Virus record (IMG/VR): IMGVR_UViG_3300050015_001122
Location: 1-49,622 of that record
Reading direction: 5' to 3' (one strand)
DNA from: a virus
DNA: 49,622 nucleotides
Position 1 is the stretch's first letter, and every line of letters starts with the position of its first letter. The position numbers were made by a program, and so were the translations under genes. Positions 8,718 to 15,263 of this stretch are shown here, piece by piece. Under the pieces are notes generated by a model. It saw nothing but the letters and a program-made list of their open reading frames with translations, was not told where the DNA came from and ran no database searches.

Positions 8718-10324
8718 GTCCGGCAAGAGCCCGCAGAACGCGGGCTTTTGCCTTGTTTGCAGGGGTATTCTTCGCGAGCGGAGGCCCCGGCGTCAAGCCC
8801 GGGTTCTTCGCGCCTGTTATCGCCCGGAAGCACCTGGAAGCCTGTGCGCGCTTGCTCCGGCGCTTGCTCGCCGAAGGTGCCCGTCGCCCTCATCCTCGCC
8901 CGTTCCACCGAAGGCTCGTCGGGCAACAGCTTGGGCAACCGCTCCAGCGCGGACCGCTCATCGCCGGCCCCCAGGAACGTGTAGTTGTCGATGGTCAGCA
9001 TGATGGTGCTGTGCCGCGCGAGTATCTTGGCGACGGCAGGGGCAACCCCGGACCGTGCCAGCCGCGTAATGAACGTGCCCCGCAGGGCGTGGAAGTCGAT
9101 CACGCGCCCCGATGAATCCAGGTCGCGGAGGAAGTCAGAGCCGAACCGCTCGTAACACTCTTCGGCGGAGGCCGACTCCCTCAGCCAGGAATCCCGTGCC
9201 TGCGCCAGGTCCGCCTTGAGCATGTCGGCGGTACGTTCCGGCATTGGGAAGAGCCGCTCCGTCGCCGGCTTGCCGTCGATGAACCTGGCGACGGCCTCAG
9301 CGGTATCTCGTCGCATCGGTACAAGGTCGTCGCGCCTGTGCTTGGAGTAGGCCGCCGCCACTTTAACGGAGGCCGTGTCCAGGTCCGCCAGTTCAAAGCT
9401 CGCGGGCGTCAAGCTCGCAATCTCCGAAGCCCTCAGTCCCGTCGCCGCCGCGACCAGGTAGACCGTCCCGCGATCAGGGCCGTTCAGTGAGAACGGCACA
9501 AGCCGGTAGTCGTCACCGGGCTTGCCGTTGCCTTCCTGCCAAGACCACGCTGGTGCCAGCTTCGCCGCCGCGATCAGCCGCGCGAATTCGTCATCGGATA
9601 AGGCCCGGCGCCGGTGCCTCTTGTCGGCCTTGGTGTTCAGTTTCGGCACCTGGGCCAGCGGGTCCGTTCGCATCCGTTCCGTGCGAAAAAGCCATCGCGC
9701 GAAGCCCTTGATTGCGGTTAGGGCGTTGTTGATTGCCTCCGGTCCGTGCCCCGCCCGCTTCCGCTCGCCGGCGTAGGCCGACAACTTCCCGGCGTCTAAG
9801 TCCGCGATCTTGGCGAATCCGCACGCCGTAAGGACCGCCTGAATATACCGCGTGGTCAACCCGACGTGCTTCTCCGTTACACCTTTCCCGCGCAGATGGG
9901 CCACGAAGTCGCCCAGGTGCCCCGCGATCCTGCCTTCGGCGTCCAGTTCCACCAGCGCCACCCGCGCCCGCTCGGCCAGTTTCTCAGCCTTCGGGTCGAT
10001 CAGGCCCCGCCTCTTCTGCCAAGCGTCATCCTGGAGCTTGTCCCGAAGGGCCTGGGTCGCGTGGAGGTTCACGCATCCCTTGACAACGCGCACCCGCCCC
10101 GGTCCAAGGGTAACGCCGATGTAATACTCGCGAGTCTGGCCGACGATGATCTTTCGGCCCGGCTTGTTGTCCCGCGTCTTGGAAACGGGCGCGGTCCGGA
10201 CCTTGCCTGCCGCGTCGATCCATCGGGCTTGAAAGCTCGGCTTTCCGTCATCGCCGGTGCTCACGATGATCTCCGCGCCTTCGGGGATGTCCGCGTACAC
10301 TGGCCGTCGGAAGATCGTCGCCAT
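8663..10324 (-). CDS. int: Tyrosine recombinase / phage integrase (integrated-state form)
   Basis: A 553-residue site-specific recombinase. The catalytic set is visible: Arg in ATGLRASEI (about 297), Lys in YSKHRRDD (about 329), HALR (about 414), LARHS (about 437) and the nucleophile Tyr in DNYTF (about 448). An SAM-like core-binding domain lies at about 130-225. The C-terminal extension (about 480-553) runs through the attL core, and its stop lies in the host half of the tRNA, so the last residues are not the element's own. On the excised circle the same frame continues into 49126-48886 and gives 630 residues (1893 nt, exactly 631 codons). The ATG at 10324 follows the stop of the small HTH gene by 1 nt; both probably use the promoter at 10573-10600. 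Confidence 0.95.
   Translation of the reverse strand: MATIFRRPVYADIPEGAEIIVSTGDDGKPSFQARWIDAAGKVRTAPVSKTRDNKPGRKIIVGQTREYYIGVTLGPGRVRVVKGCVNLHATQALRDKLQDDAWQKRRGLIDPKAEKLAERARVALVELDAEGRIAGHLGDFVAHLRGKGVTEKHVGLTTRYIQAVLTACGFAKIADLDAGKLSAYAGERKRAGHGPEAINNALTAIKGFARWLFRTERMRTDPLAQVPKLNTKADKRHRRRALSDDEFARLIAAAKLAPAWSWQEGNGKPGDDYRLVPFSLNGPDRGTVYLVAAATGLRASEIASLTPASFELADLDTASVKVAAAYSKHRRDDLVPMRRDTAEAVARFIDGKPATERLFPMPERTADMLKADLAQARDSWLRESASAEECYERFGSDFLRDLDSSGRVIDFHALRGTFITRLARSGVAPAVAKILARHSTIMLTIDNYTFLGAGDERSALERLPKLLPDEPSVERARMRATGTFGEQAPEQARTGFQVLPGDNRREEPGLDAGASAREEYPCKQGKSPRSAGSCRTEGGGARTLDLRIKSALL
8673..8720. repeat. attL core, 48-bp direct repeat
   Basis: Identical over 48 bp to 49127-49174. 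It covers the anticodon stem-loop to the 3' end of tRNA-Lys plus three bases beyond. The flanking bases differ (C before and C after here; A before and A after in the other copy), which sets the limits exactly. It also encodes the penultimate part of the integrase on the minus strand. Confidence 0.97.
8722..8752 (+). terminator. Element-borne replacement terminator for tRNA-Lys
   Basis: GGCAAGAGCCCGC and GCGGGCTTTTGCC pair with one mismatch around a 5-nt loop and include a T4 run. It starts 5 nt after the tRNA. It replaces the host terminator that integration displaced to 49177. On the opposite strand the same bases encode integrase residues just upstream of the att core. Confidence 0.7.
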
Positions 10325-10325
10325 G

Positions 10326-10538
10326 TTACGCCTTGCCCTTCCTCACGCCCTTGCTGGTCTTCCGCCGGGTCATGCGGGATTCGACACCGAAATGCCGGGC
10401 CAGCACGTCCGCATTGTCCAGCCGGAGGGTCTTCCCGTCCCGGAACGCCATCAAGGATTGCCGCAGCACGCCCGTGGCCGTTTCCACGGCCCGAAGCGAT
10501 CCGCACTCCGCCAGGGCTTGCCTCAGTAGTTCTGTCAT
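10326..10538 (-). CDS. Small Cro/CI-like helix-turn-helix protein
   Basis: A 70-residue protein: ELLRQALAECGSLRAVETAT, GVLRQSLMAFRDGKTLRLDN and ADVLARHFGVE fit the helix pattern of lambda-repressor-type HTH domains, with a Lys/Arg tail. I chose the ATG at 10538 because the next upstream ATG (10565) lies inside the predicted operator and at the transcription start. AAAGG lies about 11 nt before the chosen start. It sits directly before the integrase and probably represses the promoter they share by binding the palindrome at 10563-10582; that link is inference. Confidence 0.7.
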   Translation of the reverse strand: MTELLRQALAECGSLRAVETATGVLRQSLMAFRDGKTLRLDNADVLARHFGVESRMTRRKTSKGVRKGKA

Positions 10539-10936
10539 CGTCGGCGGTGCCTTTCTCGGCCGCATGTAACTATTTTTACATGGTTCGGGGGCCGTGTCAA
10601 ACCAAAACCCGGAAATTTTCGCCAGGCCCCGCCGGACAAGGCGGAGGCGGCCTTTTCGATGATACCAAGCTCGCTGAACCGCAACGTTGCGGGGGCAAGG
10701 TGGAAGGCGATTTTCAGGCCCCCGCCCTTGCCGTTGCGGCACTTCCCCGGCCAGACGTAGTAACCCACCGTGCACGGAGCCGTCCCGACGGCCGCAGAAA
10801 CCCGCACGTCCTTGGGCGCGTCCAGCTTCACCAGCCACAGGAGGGTGTGCGAAAACCGCGCGTAGCTCGCCCAGCCGCCCAGTTCGTCTAGGCCGACGGG
10901 TATCCAACCGCTCGCCAGGTTTCTTAGCAAATGCAA
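10535..10936 (-). CDS. Hypothetical protein after the polymerase-like gene
   Basis: A 133-residue frame that starts with a TTG overlapping the end of the polymerase-like gene by 13 nt; AAGGGA lies about 9 nt before it. The composition is protein-like (Trp-Ile-Pro-Val-Gly-Leu-Asp-Glu, Leu-Leu-Trp-Leu-Val-Lys, Tyr-Tyr-Val-Trp-Pro-Gly-Lys-Cys) with a basic end. The frame continues across the 10573-10600 promoter. No family was recognised, and the TTG start lowers certainty. Confidence 0.45.
   Translation of the reverse strand: MHLLRNLASGWIPVGLDELGGWASYARFSHTLLWLVKLDAPKDVRVSAAVGTAPCTVGYYVWPGKCRNGKGGGLKIAFHLAPATLRFSELGIIEKAASALSGGAWRKFPGFGLTRPPNHVKIVTCGRERHRRR
10563..10600 (-). promoter_or_regulatory. 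Promoter with overlapping palindromic operator for HTH-integrase
   Basis: On the minus strand TTGACA (10600-10595) and TAAAAA (10578-10573) are 16 bp apart. A perfect inverted repeat, CATGTAA-N6-TTACATG (10563-10582), covers the -10 box and the start region. A repressor bound there would block polymerase. The upstream hypothetical gene (10535-10936) reads through this promoter. Confidence 0.7.
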
Positions 10937-12330
10937 AGTGCAGGTTCCCTTCGGTCGTCCGTCAGAGTGGCTGGCCCCTCTTTAACTTTCACCTTCGCGC
11001 GGGCGCCAAACCGGCTTATCTCATCTTCCATGATCCGGCGCACGGCCTCCGTGGATTCTGCCACTAGCAGTACGCTGTCATGGATCGTCATGAACGAAAG
11101 TCCAGGAAGCTCCGCCAGTAGCCGGGGGCAAACGTGGTCAAGGATGATGGTGCTTTCGAGCCGCTGGAGGGCATGGGAAATGACCTTGTAGCCAAATCGC
11201 CGCTTTGCTTCGCGGATGGCCGCCAGCAGCGAGGGCCATCTCCTTCCGAAAGCGCGCGTCACCTTCCCGTTCACGTAGGGCTGTCCGAAGAGCACGTCCC
11301 GGAACATCGCCTTCTTCGCCTGGTCCCTGTTGATGCCTGCGTCGGCTGCGAGAACGTCGTAGAGCTGGCCCGCCTCGACTACCGCGAGGTAGTTGGCGAG
11401 TTCGTCGGGTTGGTACAACATATGAAGCGCTGGTACAACATATAGAGCGTTGGTACCACATAGTGGAAGGGCGACACCCCCTCCCTCCCCGCCTCCTCCC
11501 CGCCTCCCTCTCCTGGTGCTCCCTCCGCTCCCGTGCTCCTGCGCCAGAAAAAGGGCCGCCAGAAGGAGGGGCTGCGAGTTCGCCACGTCAACTTCAGCGA
11601 CTGGCTTGCCATCTAGCCGAAGCAATGGCCGAACGTGGGAAGAGGTCCGGGTTATGAGGGAGTGAACCCGCCGGCCGATGGGGTCCACGATGATGCTGTC
11701 ATAGTCCCGATTCAGAATGACCTGCCAGACGTAGGCAACGTGCTCTTTAAGGTTCTTTCGCTTGCGCTCTATCTCGGCATGGCTTAGGTTCCGATCCTTC
11801 CGCGAGCTCTCGTCCAAGCTGTGGAGGGCGGCCGCAACTGACTCCTCAAGCGGCGGCAGGGAAAGCAGGTACTGCGCGCTGCGCTGGTGGTCCAGCAGCG
11901 GCCGGCGCCGGGCGAGGACCACCCGAAGTTCCGGGTCTTCCTCTTCCACCCTGGGCGATTCCCTCCAATCCCCCAGCTTGCGGGCAAGGCGAGGATCTTC
12001 GATCATTTCGCGGCGTGGAGGGCCGTCGAAGGCGGGGGCGACGCGGAATCCCGTGGCGAAGTTCCCGACGGAGTAGGGCGCCGTTTCCAAGATACCCTCT
12101 TCTTCGACGAATCGACGGAGGGGGCCGAAGTTCCTGGGGTGAATCCACGTCCCCCTCAGAATCCGCGAGTCCAATCGCGTGAACCCGTTTTCGTCTACGT
12201 TTTTCATCCACCGATTCGTACAGACGAAGTGGAGGAAGACCCTCGCCTGGTCGAGACTCCAGCCGTGGCCACGAGCGAGGGCCGCGCGGAGCGCGGCACT
12301 GTCGGGGACGTAGACGCCGGCGCCGGTCAT
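10924..12330 (-). CDS. Family-A-polymerase-like phage protein
   Basis: A 468-residue protein with three blocks in the order of polymerase A motifs: AEVDVANSQPLLL (about 245-257, like motif A, Asp plus Ser-Gln), DQAKKAMFRDVLFGQP (about 333-348, like the Lys/Phe/Gly O-helix of motif B), and SFMTIHDSVLL (about 411-421, like motif C His-Asp). A role as the element's DNA or RNA polymerase or primase-like enzyme is inferred, because overall length and spacing differ from Pol I. Between motifs A and B lies a Gly/Arg-rich segment followed by residues encoded by a 20-bp tandem repeat (11411-11470), apparently an insertion. The gene overlaps the ParB-TOPRIM gene by 4 nt (ATGA), so the two are translationally coupled. 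Confidence 0.7.
   Translation of the reverse strand: MTGAGVYVPDSAALRAALARGHGWSLDQARVFLHFVCTNRWMKNVDENGFTRLDSRILRGTWIHPRNFGPLRRFVEEEGILETAPYSVGNFATGFRVAPAFDGPPRREMIEDPRLARKLGDWRESPRVEEEDPELRVVLARRRPLLDHQRSAQYLLSLPPLEESVAAALHSLDESSRKDRNLSHAEIERKRKNLKEHVAYVWQVILNRDYDSIIVDPIGRRVHSLITRTSSHVRPLLRLDGKPVAEVDVANSQPLLLAALFLAQEHGSGGSTRRGRRGGGGEGGGVALPLCGTNALYVVPALHMLYQPDELANYLAVVEAGQLYDVLAADAGINRDQAKKAMFRDVLFGQPYVNGKVTRAFGRRWPSLLAAIREAKRRFGYKVISHALQRLESTIILDHVCPRLLAELPGLSFMTIHDSVLLVAESTEAVRRIMEDEISRFGARAKVKVKEGPATLTDDRREPALCIC
11411..11470. repeat. Three 20-bp tandem repeats inside the polymerase-like gene
   Basis: Units at 11411-11430, 11431-11450 and 11451-11470 all begin TGGTAC(A/C)ACATA, and the third is diverged at its end. 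The unit length is not a multiple of three, so each copy is read in a different frame, yet the gene stays open. Confidence 0.85.
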
Positions 12331-13775
12331 TCCGTCGCCTCCCAGCCAAGCGCCTTGAACGCAACCCTCCTGCTGGCCTCCAACTGTGCCGCCTCTTCCC
12401 GCTCGCGGTCCAACTCCTGATTGAGCTTATCCCGGTCCATCACTCGCTCGATGGCGTCCTTGACGAGCCGCTCCAGGTCGCCCGGGGGCAGGGCCTCCAG
12501 CTCGAACACGTCATCGCCGTGGAGGTCTACGAAGCCCCTGTACCGGCTGCTGCGCTTCTTCGCCTTGTTCACCGGCGGCAGGTTGTATTCGCTCACCTGC
12601 TCGGCCGTCAGCGCCACCTTCGCGGCCTCTACATTTCCAATGCCGAAGTCGTCGCGCATCGACCGGGGGAACGAAATCGAAATATCCTCACCCTCGGGGT
12701 CAAAGTCGCTGGCCAGCAGGATCACCAGCTTGTCCTTGCCGCTGGCGCGGAAGCGCTCGGCCATTGCTGCCCTCGGTGCCAGGGAGCAATACCCGCGCCC
12801 CGTGGTTACAGGGATTCCGTAGGCTCCGGCCGCCCTCTTTAGGATGGCATCGACGGTGTTCTTCTCGCCGACGATCTCCACGTGCCAGGGCTGGCTCTGC
12901 TGCACGTTCCGGCGGTAGTCGCGGAGGAAGGACGACAGTTGCTCGCGGACGTACGGCCCCATATTGTTGAAAACGAACCACGTCGTCACCGGCCGAGTCG
13001 GGTCGTGGATCGCCTCCATCGGAATCTCGCTGGTCAGCCGGGCGCGGGTCAGCAGGTCCGTCAAGTCCTTGTAGCTGGGCGGATCGTTCTTGTAGCGCGA
13101 TCCCCGTTTGCGGGCATGGCGAAGTGGCGGGTCGTTCAACAACTGGTAGTGAATCGTCCGATCAGACACGGGCCAGTACTTGCGGATGTCCTCCAGGATT
13201 TCGAGAACCGCGCTCAACATCGGCCGCTTGGCTTCCGAAATCGCGTGCCGCTTACGCGCCTCGCCCAAGAGAATGCTGCCGGGCAGGAACTTGCTTGCCT
13301 GGGCGTCGCGGTGGCGTAGCAGGGCTTGGTACGCGTGGTCCTTGTTGACGAGCACCACGGCCTCGCGCATCTGCTGGTCGCTGCTCTTCACGCGCTGCTC
13401 GTTGCACTCGACCAACAGCTTCATAAATGCGTCATGGTTTTCGAGGCTCGATATACCCAGGACGATACAGGGAACTTCCTTTAACCCAGCAAGTCGTGCG
13501 GCCGCGTACCGCCGATGGCCGCTAACGATGTACCTGTCCTTCGTGACCAGCAGCGGTTCCTGCACGCCTTGCAGCTCGCGGATGCTGTCGGTGAGGAGCA
13601 CCACGTCGGGGTCATCGGCGTTCACTGGCCCATACACCTTCTCGTTTTCCGGGGAGGGGAAAATCTCGTAGATGCTGAGAACCCGGACATGTCCGGGTTT
13701 CGCCTCCAACTGGGGCAAATCCCCGTCGTCGTTCGCGGTGGCCGTGGTTGGCGCGGTGGTGGTCGTGGTCGTCAT
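12327..13775 (-). CDS. ParB-like / TOPRIM fusion protein
   Basis: A 482-residue protein. After a Thr/Ala-rich start, a ParB/Srx-type domain is seen (SIYEIFPSPENEKVYG, then the nucleotide-binding SGHRRYAAARLAGL at about 83-96). The C-terminal half has TOPRIM features: Glu in VGEKNTVDAIL (about 300) and LLASDFDPEGEDI (about 350-362) with the DxD pair. A combination of ParB CTPase/nuclease-like and TOPRIM domains suggests a DNA-processing or primase/topoisomerase-like role at replication start; that is inference. The ATG at 13775 overlaps the stop of the AlpA-like gene (ATGA), which decides the start over an upstream in-frame ATG at 13964. Confidence 0.75.
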   Translation of the reverse strand: MTTTTTTAPTTATANDDGDLPQLEAKPGHVRVLSIYEIFPSPENEKVYGPVNADDPDVVLLTDSIRELQGVQEPLLVTKDRYIVSGHRRYAAARLAGLKEVPCIVLGISSLENHDAFMKLLVECNEQRVKSSDQQMREAVVLVNKDHAYQALLRHRDAQASKFLPGSILLGEARKRHAISEAKRPMLSAVLEILEDIRKYWPVSDRTIHYQLLNDPPLRHARKRGSRYKNDPPSYKDLTDLLTRARLTSEIPMEAIHDPTRPVTTWFVFNNMGPYVREQLSSFLRDYRRNVQQSQPWHVEIVGEKNTVDAILKRAAGAYGIPVTTGRGYCSLAPRAAMAERFRASGKDKLVILLASDFDPEGEDISISFPRSMRDDFGIGNVEAAKVALTAEQVSEYNLPPVNKAKKRSSRYRGFVDLHGDDVFELEALPPGDLERLVKDAIERVMDRDKLNQELDREREEAAQLEASRRVAFKALGWEATE

Positions 13776-14011
13776 TGCCTCGGCTCCGTGCCCGCCAAGC
13801 CAGCGAGATACGCCTCCACGTCCCGAAGCCTCCACCGAACAGTCTTTGATGCCAAGCGAAGGGGGCGCGGGAAGCCCCCGCAAGGCATGCCCGCGTCGGC
13901 CTGTGCCGCCATACGCCAAATCGTGCCAGGATGGATTCTCAGCCGGGCCGATAGTTCCTTGCACGTCAAGAGGTCGATGTTTGTGACGGGGCCGGAGGCT
14001 TCACTTTGCAT
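13772..14011 (-). CDS. AlpA/excisionase-like winged HTH protein
   Basis: A 79-residue DNA-binding protein: DLLTCKELSARLRIHPGTIW is the MerR/AlpA-type helix-turn-helix, followed by the usual FPRPLRLASKTVRWRLRDVE wing and the final helix AYLAGL. AlpA-like proteins activate or act as excisionases for integrases of tRNA-integrated elements. It overlaps the genes on both sides by a few bases and belongs to the early operon that ends with the integrase. Confidence 0.85.
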   Translation of the reverse strand: MQSEASGPVTNIDLLTCKELSARLRIHPGTIWRMAAQADAGMPCGGFPRPLRLASKTVRWRLRDVEAYLAGLAGTEPRQ

Positions 14012-14219
14012 TTTGCACCTCTATGCGATCTTGGGGTGCAAGTTCCCAATCCCGATGAAGCAATGCCCATGAGGCCCGCTTCACGTCCATCGGCGTCCAT
14101 AGAAACTGGCCGCCAGGCCCACGTTGTGGAGCCGGACAACGGCCTTCCCATAGCGCCCGAGATAATGCCCCAACTCTCATTTCGAGAAATCCCGCCACTT
14201 GCCGTGTGCCATACAACAT
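14001..14219 (-). CDS. Small MerR-like DNA-binding protein
   Basis: A 72-residue protein: YGTRQVAGFLEMRVGALSRA has the spacing of an HTH of the excisionase/MerR type and is followed by a short wing (GQFLWTPMDVKRAS). GGGAG lies 7 nt before the ATG at 14219, which favours it over the ATG at 14225. It overlaps the AlpA-like gene by 11 nt and is probably the first gene of the early operon. It may pair with the AlpA-like protein in directing excision or early transcription. Confidence 0.65.
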   Translation of the reverse strand: MLYGTRQVAGFLEMRVGALSRALWEGRCPAPQRGPGGQFLWTPMDVKRASWALLHRDWELAPQDRIEVQNAK

Positions 14220-14327
14220 TGCCATTCTCCCGCAAACCGGTATTGCTGATTTGCCTGTGTCCAAAAAAAGGGGAGGTATTCGCCATTCGACTTCCACTGT
14301 TGTTTGTCTGCTTTGTACCGGGCCATT

Positions 14328-14346
14328 TAGTATTATTTTGATACTA
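14328..14346. promoter_or_regulatory. Palindromic operator candidate upstream of the early operon
   Basis: TAGTAT-N7-ATACTA is a perfect inverted repeat in a short AT-rich patch about 110 bp before the first early gene. I could not place a -35/-10 pair with confidence. Confidence 0.4.
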
Positions 14347-14414
14347 TTTGACCCAGCCTAAGTACTGGCGCAAAACGGTGTAGAGAAAATGCGCGGTCTC
14401 TGCCGCTTTGCTTC

Positions 14415-14509
14415 TCGAGTTCGAGTTCGAGTTCGAGTTCGAGTTCGAGTTCGAGTTCGAGTTCGAGTTCGAGTTCGGGTTTGAGTTCGGGTTTGAGTTC
14501 GGGTTTGAG
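14415..14509. repeat. Hexanucleotide GAGTTC tandem array
   Basis: About ten perfect GAGTTC hexamers (to about 14476) are followed by an alternation of GGGTTT and GAGTTC. The array lies in the longest gene-free stretch of the element, upstream of the replication genes. It has no spacer units, so it is not CRISPR. Confidence 0.9.
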
Positions 14510-14520
14510 TGAGGTAGGAA

Positions 14521-14736
14521 CTACCGCCTGCTACTGACTACTGATGGGCAGTTAACCCTTACTGACCTGGGCTTGTTCCTCTTCAAAGATTCTGCATTGT
14601 CAGCTGGGCGATCTCCGAAACCGCTATAACCTAAGGTTCTGTATCTGGCTTGATCCACTAACTTCCGCGGGGCCCGCAGGCAAAGTCTTTCGCGAGCCCG
14701 GAGCCACGGCTCATCGAACTCATCGAAAAAACTCAC
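14521..14736 (-). CDS. Doubtful small hypothetical protein
   Basis: A 71-residue frame with a GTG start at 14736 and GGAAG 4-5 nt before it. The N-terminus (Ser-Phe-Phe-Asp-Glu-Phe-Asp-Glu-Pro-Trp-Leu-Arg-Ala-Arg-Glu) looks protein-like and the end is basic. It lies in a stretch with lower GC than the neighbouring genes. No family was recognised. Confidence 0.25.
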   Translation of the reverse strand: MSFFDEFDEPWLRARERLCLRAPRKLVDQARYRTLGYSGFGDRPADNAESLKRNKPRSVRVNCPSVVSSRR

Positions 14737-14908
14737 ACGGCTTCCGCCGAGTTACCTCGCCAGCCACACCGAGGCGAACTACCCCAACACACGCCATCGG
14801 TCGCAGCCAGCCGCAGCGCTGCCGAACTCACACGAACTTCGCGGTCGGCGGCCAATGAGGTGAACAACCCAACAAACATCTCAGAAGCCCTTCAGCCTTG
14901 CACAATAC

Positions 14909-14976
14909 ATTATAGTAACACTACCTGTTGTGGCCGCAAACGAATTCTTGACAAAATGTTGCGCCTACCGTAAGTT
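14909..14976. promoter_or_regulatory. Back-to-back promoter pair in the gene-free region
   Basis: On the minus strand a perfect TATAAT (14914-14909) has TTGCGG 19 bp upstream (14939-14934). On the plus strand a perfect TTGACA (14948-14953) has TAAGTT 17 bp downstream (14971-14976). They diverge: leftward toward the early operon, rightward antisense into the defence operon. Apart from this pair, the hexamer array and the operator, the 14347-15263 stretch shows no convincing gene. Confidence 0.4.
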
Positions 14977-15228
14977 CATTGTTATCTTTCAGTTGGCACT
15001 TTCCCGCCCCTAAATCCAACAGCAGCAGATGCTAACACAAACCTAACACCTAAGCCTGTTCCGCGCACGGCCGGGGGACCAACGCGCCCACGCCGAAAAC
15101 AAGGCCAGCCCGCCCAGCGCAAGAGGTCAGCGCTCGACGTGGCTGAGGGTTTGGGCGAGGACCGCTCCGTGCTTCGGGAAGCCTTCTGGCGACGGTTCCG
15201 AGCGGCGTAGCGCCATCCCGCCGACGAG

Positions 15229-15251
15229 CCCCCTGAGGCGTGGTCAGGGGG
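15229..15251 (-). terminator. Hairpin after the defence operon
   Basis: CCCCCTGA and TCAGGGGG form an 8-bp stem 12 nt beyond the stop of the last defence gene at 15264. There is no T run, so termination is likely but not certain. Confidence 0.45.
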
Positions 15252-15263
15252 GCCTCGTGGGAA

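Noticed and set aside
14177-14326. 49-codon minus-strand frame before the early operon
   Set aside because: Aromatic-rich and overlaps the better-supported gene at 14219 by 42 nt; kept out for lack of a ribosome binding site.
14415-14509. CRISPR array
   Set aside because: Contiguous hexamers without spacers; no cas genes.
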